The position numbers and the translations under genes are program-made. DNA of 26,544 nt from Barthelona sp. PAP020 (Eukaryota; Metamonada: BaSk clade): assembly GCA_040182905.1 (NCBI GenBank), contig JARQWU010000137.1:1-26544 (forward strand), written 5' to 3'. Every line of letters begins with the position of its first letter. Within the stretch, counting starts at the first letter, position 1. Shown here piece by piece: positions 17,788-26,441 of the stretch. The notes under the pieces are model-generated. The model made no database searches. It was not told the origin of the DNA and was given only the letters and a program-made list of their open reading frames with translations.

Positions 17788-20700
17788 TTATAAATCAAGT
17801 TTAGTACCTTGAATTGAATTGAACAAAGGAATTTGAACATATCCAGCATTATCATTTAATCGATGAGATATTTCAAAACATTGAAATTTTGCTTGATGTA
17901 AATATTTTTTAAGTAATTTTTTCATTATTTTTTGATTTTCTTCATCCAAATCTGCGTCGATTTCATCCAATAAAATCAAAGGTGGTTTAGTTTCAATTAA
18001 TAGAGCAATAAAGATTGATAATCCAACGATAGTTTTTTGTCCACCTGATAAACGATTCAAATTCACTTTCACATTATTTAAATGGCAAACCAGTTCAATT
18101 CCAGTAGTACTTGTTGATTTGTCAGGATTTTGTTCATCATTATTGTTTTGATTGACTTGAATCAATTTGAAATTCAAACACATAGTTGGAAAAACTTCTT
18201 GAATGATTTCATTTGCCAAAATGGTGGCATTATTCATAATATTTGCTAAAAATCCATCAATATTTTCATTAGCATTGATTATTGAATATATTTCTTCAAT
18301 TTGAAGATTCAACTTTTCAAAATCACAGTTGAGTTCACTCTGTTCTGCTAATAATTGTTCTTCTTTATGATTTAATTCATAAATTGATCCTAAACGATGT
18401 AGATCTCTTTCAAATTTTCCTTTATTCAAAATGATTTTCTTTAATTCTTGTTCAATTTCTTTAATGATTCCAAATTCTTTTATTTCATTAGCAATTTTAC
18501 CATTTTTACTTGATTTTTTAATATTCAACTTTTGTTCAATCAAAATACTCTTAAATTCATTGATTTCTTTGCTATTCTTTTTGTTTCTTTCCATTTCAAT
18601 CAAAATAGAATTTAAATTTTCAGCAATTATTTCCTCACTTTCTAATAATTCCAATTCTTTTGATATATTTTGAAATTCATTAGTTATTTCAACATATTCT
18701 TCTACAACTTGAATTTGTTTTTCAATTCTTTTCAATTCAATATGATTTCGTTCATTTAATTCAGGAGTAAGTTTCATCTTTTCTTGTTCTGCTATCAAAC
18801 TTCCTTCATCAATTTCTGTTTCATTCATTTCTAACTTAATTCTAGCATTGTCTAAGAAATTAATAACTCTTGTTCTTTCATTTATCAATAAAAAACGCTC
18901 TTTATTCAATTTTAATGTTGAAATTTCCTTTTTTAATTCAATAATACGTTTTTGACTTTCACAGACTTTATTTTGCTGAATCTTTTCAAATAAAATTTTT
19001 ACATCTGTTTTTTGTGCCAAAATCCTTAAAGTTGTTTTAGTATGTAACTTATTTCCACTCAACAGTTGAATATTTGGCATATACTGTAATACATTTTCAA
19101 TAACTTTTGTGGCACATTCATCAATATCAAGTATAAATATACTTTGAGTTTGGATTAAAACATATAATAGAGAAACTAAATTTCCTTTTAAATATTGTAT
19201 TGGATGTTTCAATAAAATTTTACAATGTTTTTGAACATTTTCAATAATTTTCGTAATTTTTTGAAATAATCTATCGAATGACGTTTTTATATTTTCGATA
19301 AAATCGTTTTGAACTTCAAGAATTCTCAAAGAAATTCTATTTTTGGAATTTAAAAAAGAAATACAATTTTTAGCATTTTGTTCCTTTTCAAATACCATTA
19401 CTCTTAAATCAGGTAAAATATACTTCATACTAGTAGAAATAGTAATATTTTCTAAAATATTATCAATGAATTCAATACTATTCAGTACATAGATACCTTT
19501 TTCATTTTCAAATTGTTCAATGTTTGGAAAATAAAGATTTTCCAAGATATTTATCCTATTTTGCTTATCGTTATAATGATTATTCATATACATACTTAAA
19601 TCATGTAATTCTTTTTGTTTATCTAATAAAGAATCTTCAGATAATTCAATATCATAATCTGTCATATCATTAACATTAAAATTAGAAATATTCAATTCAT
19701 TTGCTCGCATATTCAACATTTTCAATCGAGATTCCAAATTTTTAACTTTTTCCTTTCTTTTTTTTGTATTGTCATCTTTTTTTTCGTTTACCAAGGAAAT
19801 ATCTTTATTCTCAATATCATTCGTTAATTCTTCATATTGTTCAAACAATTCGTCCCTAAAATTAAAAAATTCCACTTTATTCTCTAAATTAAATCCAAAA
19901 TCTATCGAAATTTTCAACTTTCTTTTTGCTAAAAACTTTAATCTATTTTCATATTTCTGTAACTTTTTCAATAGCAATTGTTGTTCATTCTTTTTTAATT
20001 CAAACTCATTTAATTCCTCTAATAATTTTCTTTCTTTTATTTGCAACAATTCAAATTCTTTATCAATAACATCAATTTCATTTTCAAATGAATTTTGTTG
20101 CTGTTTTATTTTTTCATCAACTTTTTCTTCCAATAATTGTTTCCTTTCCTTTAATTTCTCCAGTTCTTCAATAATTTCACCTAAACATCGTTCTAAACTA
20201 TTCTTCTGATCAATGATCTTTTTATTCGTATTCAAAATACCATTGATTTGTTTTATTTTGGAAAAGAATGGCATCATAAATGATAATTCACTTCTCAAAC
20301 CTAAAATGTTGTGGGTAGTATTGTCATAATACTCATTAAATTGATAAATACCACAAGATTTTATGAATAATTCATACATTGCTTCAAAAGAAAAAAGAGA
20401 AATCTTGGCAACATATCCTTGTCGAACATATGAAAAATTTTCACGCACATTCAAATTATATACTGATAAATATCGTAAATATTTATTGAGAGATCGTTTT
20501 TTTCCATCAATATAATAATTGGGGGAAGAATTTCTTTGAAAATTAAACTCTAGACTCACATTATTTGATAATATAACAAAAATCTTAATATGTTCAGTCT
20601 CATAAGAAGGTGAAGAATGTATCACATCATTCCATTTTTGACTTCTTATCATTTGTAATGAACCTCCAAAAATTACACATAATGCATCCAAAAAATTCGA

Positions 20701-20814
20701 TTTTCCTGAACCATTGGGTCCAACAATTAAATATGGAATATTATTCAAACAATCAATGTCTAATTTTTTAATGCTTTTAAAATTTTCAATGGTTAATTGG
20801 GAAACATGAATCAT
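17788..20814 (-). CDS. Divergent SMC-family ATPase, short
   Basis: The protein has 1008 residues from ATG 20814. The N-terminal head reads IENFKSIKKL, Walker A GPNGSGKSN (32-40), then YVRQGYVAKIS in the place of the SMC Q-loop motif. Long coiled coils run about 180-400 and about 575-800, flanking a poorly conserved hinge-like segment (about 420-570). The C-terminal head has signature LSGGQKT (922-928), Walker B LILLDEIDADLDEEN (Glu951) and an ISHRLN switch. DEIDADLD and IENFKS are closest to the SMC1/SMC4 class (DEIDAALD), but canonical SMC1-4 are about 1150-1300 residues and the hinge glycines are not obvious. Subclass (cohesin, condensin or other) is undecided; SMC5/6 is unlikely from the Walker B. 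The role is in chromosome organisation by analogy. It is divergent from the FN3K-family gene. Confidence 0.85.
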   Translation of the reverse strand: MIHVSQLTIENFKSIKKLDIDCLNNIPYLIVGPNGSGKSNFLDALCVIFGGSLQMIRSQKWNDVIHSSPSYETEHIKIFVILSNNVSLEFNFQRNSSPNYYIDGKKRSLNKYLRYLSVYNLNVRENFSYVRQGYVAKISLFSFEAMYELFIKSCGIYQFNEYYDNTTHNILGLRSELSFMMPFFSKIKQINGILNTNKKIIDQKNSLERCLGEIIEELEKLKERKQLLEEKVDEKIKQQQNSFENEIDVIDKEFELLQIKERKLLEELNEFELKKNEQQLLLKKLQKYENRLKFLAKRKLKISIDFGFNLENKVEFFNFRDELFEQYEELTNDIENKDISLVNEKKDDNTKKRKEKVKNLESRLKMLNMRANELNISNFNVNDMTDYDIELSEDSLLDKQKELHDLSMYMNNHYNDKQNRINILENLYFPNIEQFENEKGIYVLNSIEFIDNILENITISTSMKYILPDLRVMVFEKEQNAKNCISFLNSKNRISLRILEVQNDFIENIKTSFDRLFQKITKIIENVQKHCKILLKHPIQYLKGNLVSLLYVLIQTQSIFILDIDECATKVIENVLQYMPNIQLLSGNKLHTKTTLRILAQKTDVKILFEKIQQNKVCESQKRIIELKKEISTLKLNKERFLLINERTRVINFLDNARIKLEMNETEIDEGSLIAEQEKMKLTPELNERNHIELKRIEKQIQVVEEYVEITNEFQNISKELELLESEEIIAENLNSILIEMERNKKNSKEINEFKSILIEQKLNIKKSSKNGKIANEIKEFGIIKEIEQELKKIILNKGKFERDLHRLGSIYELNHKEEQLLAEQSELNCDFEKLNLQIEEIYSIINANENIDGFLANIMNNATILANEIIQEVFPTMCLNFKLIQVNQNNNDEQNPDKSTSTTGIELVCHLNNVKVNLNRLSGGQKTIVGLSIFIALLIETKPPLILLDEIDADLDEENQKIMKKLLKKYLHQAKFQCFEISHRLNDNAGYVQIPLFNSIQGTKLDL

Positions 20815-21028
20815 TCACAATATTATTAGAAAAAATTTTGACAGATCAAAAAAGCAGGCAAATTCATGCCAACATTATTCACACCTCATGAAACACTTTA
20901 ACAAAATCTCATAAAATACAATAAGTGTTTTAATTTTTCAAGTTTAATGAGATGATTAAAATAGAAAGCAAATCTTCAAAATCTTTCCAAATTTATTACC
21001 TTTGCTCTTTTTTTTTTTAAGAGTTATA
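20815..21028. promoter_or_regulatory. Divergent promoter, SMC / FN3K-family gene
   Basis: This 214-bp spacer lies between outward-facing ATGs. It holds one copy (20848-20864) of a 17-bp repeat, AAAAAAGCAGGCAAATT, whose second copy lies beyond the FN3K-family gene. An 11-T tract followed by AAG lies at 21008-21021 just before the ATG. An ATG at 20952 opens a frame that ends at TAA within this T tract. Confidence 0.45.
20848..20864 (+). repeat. 17-bp direct repeat, copy 1 (AAAAAAGCAGGCAAATT)
   Basis: Identical over 17 bp to 21969-21985, same orientation, 1121 bp apart; the two copies bracket the FN3K-family gene. The GCAGGC core is unusually G/C-rich for these spacers. Confidence 0.7.
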
Positions 21029-21808
21029 ATGTTTACCAAAAAAGGTAGAATTGAGGATTATGAGAAATTTTTGAGTGAAAAAGAAAATCTTCTTGAACTA
21101 ACAAAATTCAATTCTAATTTTGTGATTCCTGAAGTAATTGAAACAGGTATTGTAAAGGAAGAAGGATATTCATTTATTTCAATGACAAAATTAAATTTAG
21201 GAGAGATACTTAATGAACATTATTTCGAAATTGGAAAAAACCTTGCAATTTTACATGATAACAGCATAAAATCCAAGGAAAGTACTAATTTTGGATGGCA
21301 TAAAAACAATTTTATTGGAGATAACAGACAAATCAATGATTGGAATGATAATTGGGTTGATTTTTTCATTACTTGTCGATTAGAATACCAGTTGTCACTT
21401 TTATCTTCTTTATATTCTGATTTAAAAGCGGAAATACGCAGTCTGTATGAAAAAATTCCAAAATTATTTGAAAATTACATCCCGGAGTGTTGTCTTGTTC
21501 ATGGTGATCTTTGGCAGGGAAATATTGGGGTTACTTATGATAATAAAGAAGAAAAAGTGTGTATATTTGATCCAGCAAGTTATTGGGGGGATGCAGAAGT
21601 GGATTTGGCAATGATTGAATTATTTGTTGCAGTTCCAAATGATTTTTATGACGGTTATAGATCAATAAGGAATATAGATTCAGGATATTTCAAAAGAAAA
21701 AGTCTGTATAATCTTTATCACTTGTTAAATCATTTAAACCTTTTCGGTTGGGGTTATTTTTACTCAGTTGAAGAAATGTTAGGCAAGGTTAAGAATTATT
21801 TGTTGTAA
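21029..21808 (+). CDS. Fructosamine/ketosamine-3-kinase family protein, N-terminally short
   Basis: The protein has 259 residues from ATG 21029; the family is usually about 290-310. It matches the FN3K family throughout: MFTKKGR in the place of the beta-3 strand with the ATP-binding Lys (K4), FGWHKNNFIGDNRQ, WNDNWVDFFITCRLEYQL, the catalytic loop LVHGDLWQGN (Asp160, Asn165), the metal-binding IFDPASYWGDAEVDLAMIEL (Asp181), and LYNLYHLLNHLNLFGWGYF. These kinases phosphorylate ketosamines on glycated proteins, leading to deglycation. The catalytic half is intact. Residues for the N-terminal glycine-rich region are missing from the ATG-started frame. The upstream ATG at 20952 lies in another frame, separated by an 11-T run. 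This may be a sequence error, an unseen exon or true loss. It is divergent from SMC. Confidence 0.88.
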   Translation: MFTKKGRIEDYEKFLSEKENLLELTKFNSNFVIPEVIETGIVKEEGYSFISMTKLNLGEILNEHYFEIGKNLAILHDNSIKSKESTNFGWHKNNFIGDNRQINDWNDNWVDFFITCRLEYQLSLLSSLYSDLKAEIRSLYEKIPKLFENYIPECCLVHGDLWQGNIGVTYDNKEEKVCIFDPASYWGDAEVDLAMIELFVAVPNDFYDGYRSIRNIDSGYFKRKSLYNLYHLLNHLNLFGWGYFYSVEEMLGKVKNYLL

Positions 21809-21968
21809 ATATTGTACTTTACAGATTATTTTTGTTTTGTTTTTCTTATTGCAAACCTTTTGTCAAGACATCGTGAAGTTATTAACTTGTGTAAGGTCAA
21901 ACAGTTTCTTCTTAATGACTTGAAAATTCAAGACAATAGAACAAATTTAAAAAGAAAGTGTGAAAAAA

Positions 21969-21985
21969 AAAAAAGCAGGCAAATT
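21969..21985 (+). repeat. 17-bp direct repeat, copy 2 (AAAAAAGCAGGCAAATT)
   Basis: Identical to 20848-20864. This copy lies 12-28 bp past the stop codon of the PAP2 gene (minus strand), in the short convergent gap after the FN3K-family gene. Confidence 0.7.
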
Positions 21986-21996
21986 TTTTTACAATA

Positions 21997-22701
21997 TCAT
22001 TCTTGTTTGCCAATTTCTTCTTTAAGCTGTTGAACATTCTTCTTGTTCATTCGTTTGATTTTAATCAATTGAGGAACCATATATGAAGAACATACTAAAC
22101 CAGCAACAAAAGTACCACCAAGAACATCAAGGAAATAGTGTTGCTTCGTAGTTAATGTTGAAATCATTATGGAAATAGAGGTAGCAATGAAAAATAGACC
22201 CCATTTCTTATCAATAACAAAAACAGCAATAGCAAACATTACTGCCATTGCACAATGCTCAGAAGGGAAACAATTTGTAGGTTCATCAATCATATGCATA
22301 AGGTACCAAACATTTTTGAATAAAGAGTTTTGAATAATGGGAGTGTCATAGGGATTTGGTCTGAAATCGAGCATAGTTGTTGGGTAGACAAGAAAACATA
22401 TAGTATGCATTGCAATAAGTGCAGCAAGTGATTTAAGAACGACAAGAAATTCTTTATCTTTTTTAATATAAAATAAAACGGCAAATAAGGGTTGAATGTA
22501 CGAAAAGTTATAAAAAATTACTGAATAAGGAACAATAGGAATAGATTTTTCGAATTCAAATAAAAATAAATGCTTAGCACGATCACCAGTTAAAAGATTT
22601 GTTGAAAGATAACACAAAGCAAAAATTCCATACATAATAACCGACAAAATTAAATTTCGTCTGACAAAGGAGTTGGTTTCTTTCGAATTCACAGTATTCA
22701 T
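21997..22701 (-). CDS. PAP2-superfamily integral membrane phosphatase/phosphotransferase
   Basis: The protein has 234 residues from ATG 22701 (MNTVNSKETN); a TTG four codons upstream is rejected. There are about six hydrophobic helices (for example 17-37, 55-79, 88-107, 151-163, 166-182, 193-209). Catalytic motifs of the PAP2/haloperoxidase fold are present: FPSEHCA (146-151, His149) and the S-x6-H-x3-D motif STLTTKQHYFLD (Ser181, His188, Asp192). The classic KX6RP first motif is not clear; DFRPNP near 112 may take its place. The FPSEH plus TKQHYFLD pairing resembles the Aur1/inositol-phosphorylceramide-synthase-like branch more than LPP phosphatases, but the substrate cannot be assigned. It is divergent from the 22778 gene, with 76 bp between ATGs. 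Confidence 0.87.
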   Translation of the reverse strand: MNTVNSKETNSFVRRNLILSVIMYGIFALCYLSTNLLTGDRAKHLFLFEFEKSIPIVPYSVIFYNFSYIQPLFAVLFYIKKDKEFLVVLKSLAALIAMHTICFLVYPTTMLDFRPNPYDTPIIQNSLFKNVWYLMHMIDEPTNCFPSEHCAMAVMFAIAVFVIDKKWGLFFIATSISIMISTLTTKQHYFLDVLGGTFVAGLVCSSYMVPQLIKIKRMNKKNVQQLKEEIGKQE

Positions 22702-22777
22702 TTGAAAGAACAAAAAAAAAATTGAGACTAATTATTTTTTTTTGATTGTTATCCTCTTTCATTCGAATGATATTATT
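22702..22777. promoter_or_regulatory. Divergent promoter, PAP2 gene / 22778 coiled-coil gene
   Basis: This 76-bp spacer contains A9-10 and T9-10 tracts in opposite halves, giving a pseudo-symmetric layout, and TTTCATTCGA about 20 nt before ATG 22778 that fits a TCAYT initiator-like pattern. Confidence 0.4.
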
Positions 22778-23068
22778 ATGAATTCTTTGTTAAGAATATT
22801 TGAGAATACTTACAGTGAAGAATCAGATCTTTTGTTGAATCAATATTTTGATTTTCTATTTTCTTTTTCCAACAACAAAAATCGTGAAATTAACAAGTAT
22901 TGTTTCAATGTTCAAAAGAAATTAGGTGAAATCAGTGAACATAAAGAAGCTATTGAGAAATTTATTTATAATATTGAAGAAGTAAATCAAAAGTCGAAAG
23001 AGTTGGATGATTGTTTAAATACAGCCATTAGTAATATGCAGGACAATATCGAAATTTTGAAAGATTGA
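22778..23068 (+). CDS. Small coiled-coil protein, 96 residues
   Basis: It starts at ATG 22778 (MNSLLRIFENTYSEES); an in-frame TTG at 22742 is rejected. Residues about 35-95 form one continuous amphipathic helix with heptad-like hydrophobics (KLGEISEHKEAIEKFIYNI, then SKELDDCLNTAISNM). Length, helix content and the I-x-x-I...LD pattern are in the range of BLOC-1/BORC small subunits (faintly BLOC1S2-like), but the resemblance is too weak to name it. It is divergent from the PAP2 gene, has an ordinary ATG and codon use like its neighbours, so it is likely real. There is no membrane segment or signal peptide. Confidence 0.55.
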   Translation: MNSLLRIFENTYSEESDLLLNQYFDFLFSFSNNKNREINKYCFNVQKKLGEISEHKEAIEKFIYNIEEVNQKSKELDDCLNTAISNMQDNIEILKD

Positions 23069-23420
23069 TTTTCTTGTCAGTTTTGACTTTCATATTCAAA
23101 TAAATACACATTGATATTATTTTTCATTCATTCGAAAAGTTGTCCAAAAGTTGTTTATCTAGAACCAATATTTTTGGAGATGGGTTTCAATATTGAAAGG
23201 AAAGTACCTGTTCAAAAGGGTAATAATGATGTCGTTGATATCTTTATTCAAATTTGGAGATCACATTCAGAGAACAAATACACTTCCATTGTCTTGGTAT
23301 TACAGTAGTTTTGTAAACAAAGTTTCAAATTGTTTCTGTCGTTTTTTTTCTTTGAAATGAAATCTGAACGCAAAAAGAACAAAATTTATTAAAATAATAA
23401 TAATAGTAATTTGTTTATGA
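23069..23420. other. Convergent intergenic region with a small leftover frame
   Basis: This 352-bp gap lies between the 22778 gene and the WDR6-like gene. On the + strand a frame is open from about 23087 to TAG 23308. Its first ATG (23180) gives only 42 residues (MGFNIERKVPVQKGNNDVVD..., ending IVLVLQ). The residues read like a real protein strand-helix pattern rather than noise, yet the frame is too short for a domain. It may be a tiny gene or a degraded fragment. Otherwise nothing was seen but A/T tracts. Confidence 0.35.
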
Positions 23421-26393
23421 CTAAAAAGAAAATATCTCACATCCATTACCGGCAACAATTAAAAATTTTTCATTTTTAACAATTTTTTGAGGTAAGGTAA
23501 TGCAAATAGGAATTGTTTTTAAAAGGTTCAAATGATAATTTAAAATTTGAACCTCTCTACAATCATTGGTGACAAATATTTCTTTCTCTAAAACATCAAC
23601 AAAAATAGAACGAATTGAACAATTGGAAATTTGCCTATGATTCATCAAAGATAATTTGCCAGTCTCAAAATCAATGGCAGAACAATTTATTGAATGATCA
23701 TCACCAGTCGAAAAAATGAGACCATCATCAAAATCAATCATGAATTCAAACCCTCCAACAGCATGAGCTTGAACATTATCAATAATTGTTAACATAAAAT
23801 TTTCCAATAAAGGAATTTGGTTACCATTTTCCATGTCTCTTAATTTCAATTTTTGACTAAAAATATTTGAATCTTTGTTCAAAAGTTCAAAATATTCATC
23901 AAAAAAATCATTTAGATCAAAGGTAGTGAATATGCCACCATTATCCAAACCTAACAGATAAAATCTTGTATTATCTTGATTATGTATCATCTTAATTTTG
24001 GTGAAAAAAGAATTTATTGATAAGGAAGTCAACAAATGCCAAAATCTGCTATTTCGATTAAAATTAAAAATTGATAAAGAACCATCAGACATCGCAAAGA
24101 AAACAATGTAATTAGAATCATTCATGTAAACACATTCAATGGAAGTAACTCTACAATCAAAATTTCGACGATGTAACAATTTGCTTAAAAACGTCATTGT
24201 TGAATTATCAATTGAATCAATAGTATGAACAATAATTGTTTGTTTACCACCTCCTGAAAACAATAAATCGTCAATTCTTTTTAAGGTTTTAATACTTGCG
24301 ATGTGGATGGAATTACTAGCCTTTAATTTCAAAATGGGCCTTGAAATTTCATAAGAATATAATTTTCCATCCTCTCCAGCGGTTAGAATGGTATTTTTAT
24401 CGAGGAATAAACAATCATGTATGGTAAAATGATGAAAAATTTGTCCTAAATTGGGCAAAACTTCAATTTTATTATTTTCTTGTGAAAAAATGCCAAAACT
24501 TTTATCAAAAGTTTGTGCAACAGTTAAAACCAATTTTTCAATCTTTGATGATCCATGATATACTATTAAAGTATTGTCAAAACTAATAATTCCCAAAATT
24601 CGTTTGGAACTTTTCAATTTTATTCGATATAGTTCAACTCCTTCAATGGTACTTAGAATGAAATCATGAGAATTTAAGCCACAAACATATTTTTGGTCAA
24701 ATATCAATCTTTTTGGTGTTTTAATCGTTTGTGAAATGTTTTGTTGTGTTAAAATATCACCATTTATCTCATTGATACGTATCACATCATTGTTATCAGA
24801 TAAACATTGAAAATAGTGTTCTTTTTCAATATAACAAATGTCAACAATATTTGTGTTTAACAAATTGGTTTTCCATTCTTCAGTACAACAATTTATCCCA
24901 GAATCAATGCTATATCCACTAATACGATGATTATCTGTTGATATTATTGTTCTATTTTGACCAAAACCCACAGTAATAACATCATGTGTTGTTTCAACAA
25001 AAGTTATTTGATCAATTTCATCCACATCACTCACACAGACTTTCCAAACACCTCTATTCCTTGGAACTTTGATATAACATTCAATTGATGTAACATTGAC
25101 ATGAAACCACATCATCAATATTCTTGAATTAAATACATGTTCAAAAATACTTGTATTTTCATGAATAATATTGAATTGACCCTCTCTACCACCGATAAAA
25201 ATATACTTCTCATCATTTAGAACAACTATTGAAGCAAAAGTAATTGAAAAATTTGTATAACAAAGAATAGCATTATCTTCATCAATAATTAAACCATTTG
25301 AGGTGCAAAAATACGATTTTCCTGCATGATTAAATGCATAGGTAAACAATAATTTTTTAACATTATCACAGCATTCGTTATTCAGTATTTTTATATTCAA
25401 AATCTCTTTCATGCCTAAATCATCAGCATTCTTTAAAATAGTATTCAATGATAAATTAGTCACACAACCATCATCTCCACCAGTAGATACATACTTTTCG
25501 CACACATCAAGATGTCTAATGGGTGAATTCTTATGCAAAGCACAAGTTTTTAATAACTTATAAGATTTTGTTGTAATATCACATTTCCACATTCGAAAAC
25601 ATCCATCTTGTGATACAGAGCCAATAATTACACTTGTTTCATCAACTCTAATAATTTTTACATCATAAACTCTGTGTTTATGCCCATACATTTTTGAAAT
25701 CAACTCTGAATCAACATAAATATATATAGTCCAATCATCAGAACATGCTACTGTGATATCTTTACCATCATAATGACAAAAATCAGCATTGAACACAGCT
25801 CCCGTGATTGGCAAATTATTCAACTCCTTTTCTTCAATAATACTATATTTCCATACTTGTAACCCACCTCGTGATAATCCACATAACCCAATACAATCAT
25901 TGTCAGTCATAAAAAAATTCATTGAGTATAAAGTACCTGCATTTTTATATTCAAAAATACTCTTTATTTTTAAATCATAACTTAATTCATATATCATATT
26001 TGTGGCAAAACCAATAAAAAACGATTCAGAATAATCATTCCAAATAATTGCATGAATATGTAAGAATCTTTTCAATACAAGTGCATTTATAATTTCAAAT
26101 TTATCATCAATAAACGTTAACACAACAATTTTATTACACCCACATACTATCAAATTAATGTTTAAATCTTTTTCAAATGAATAAATACTTTGAATAATAA
26201 CATCATCAAAAACTATCAAAGCATCCTTTTCTTTGTCATTTAATACATCAAAAGCCAATAATAAACTGTTCTTTGCAACAAAAACAATGTTATTCAACTC
26301 TTTGCAAATATTCAAAGCAGTAATAGATCCATTTTGTGCAATAGGTTCATATTCTCGTATATTATTATTACTATTGTCAATTTCGAAATCCAT
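23421..26393 (-). CDS. WDR6: WD40 beta-propeller protein, WDR6/Trm734-like
   Basis: The protein has 990 residues from ATG 26393 (human WDR6 about 1120, yeast Trm734 about 1010). There are many degenerate WD40 repeats along the whole length, with no membrane or signal sequence. The most diagnostic block is ITVACSDDWTIYIY, MYGHKHRVYDVKIIRV (236-250), GSVSQDGCFRMWK (258-270), LHKNSPIRHLDV and VSTGGDDGCV. This is the order and spacing of the WDR6 region GH..RV.DVK...SV.ED...R.W...H...I..L.....TGG.DG. WDR6/Trm734 forms a complex with the FTSJ1/Trm7 methyltransferase for 2'-O-methylation of tRNA wobble position 34. It could be another large WD40 protein; the family call rests on pattern memory. Confidence 0.65.
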   Translation of the reverse strand: MDFEIDNSNNNIREYEPIAQNGSITALNICKELNNIVFVAKNSLLLAFDVLNDKEKDALIVFDDVIIQSIYSFEKDLNINLIVCGCNKIVVLTFIDDKFEIINALVLKRFLHIHAIIWNDYSESFFIGFATNMIYELSYDLKIKSIFEYKNAGTLYSMNFFMTDNDCIGLCGLSRGGLQVWKYSIIEEKELNNLPITGAVFNADFCHYDGKDITVACSDDWTIYIYVDSELISKMYGHKHRVYDVKIIRVDETSVIIGSVSQDGCFRMWKCDITTKSYKLLKTCALHKNSPIRHLDVCEKYVSTGGDDGCVTNLSLNTILKNADDLGMKEILNIKILNNECCDNVKKLLFTYAFNHAGKSYFCTSNGLIIDEDNAILCYTNFSITFASIVVLNDEKYIFIGGREGQFNIIHENTSIFEHVFNSRILMMWFHVNVTSIECYIKVPRNRGVWKVCVSDVDEIDQITFVETTHDVITVGFGQNRTIISTDNHRISGYSIDSGINCCTEEWKTNLLNTNIVDICYIEKEHYFQCLSDNNDVIRINEINGDILTQQNISQTIKTPKRLIFDQKYVCGLNSHDFILSTIEGVELYRIKLKSSKRILGIISFDNTLIVYHGSSKIEKLVLTVAQTFDKSFGIFSQENNKIEVLPNLGQIFHHFTIHDCLFLDKNTILTAGEDGKLYSYEISRPILKLKASNSIHIASIKTLKRIDDLLFSGGGKQTIIVHTIDSIDNSTMTFLSKLLHRRNFDCRVTSIECVYMNDSNYIVFFAMSDGSLSIFNFNRNSRFWHLLTSLSINSFFTKIKMIHNQDNTRFYLLGLDNGGIFTTFDLNDFFDEYFELLNKDSNIFSQKLKLRDMENGNQIPLLENFMLTIIDNVQAHAVGGFEFMIDFDDGLIFSTGDDHSINCSAIDFETGKLSLMNHRQISNCSIRSIFVDVLEKEIFVTNDCREVQILNYHLNLLKTIPICITLPQKIVKNEKFLIVAGNGCEIFSF

Positions 26394-26441
26394 AAACTGT
26401 CAGATAATATATTGAAAAGAAATAAATAATGAACCATTGTT

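Noticed and set aside
19769-20209. 146-codon plus-strand frame opposite the SMC gene
   Set aside because: Ser/Phe/Asn-rich antisense shadow of the coiled-coil coding region.
22987-23080. Possible intron (GTAAAT to TTGTCAG) joining the 22778 gene to the leftover frame at 23087-23308
   Set aside because: The acceptor leads into a TGA in the frame of the leftover sequence, so the join does not extend the protein.
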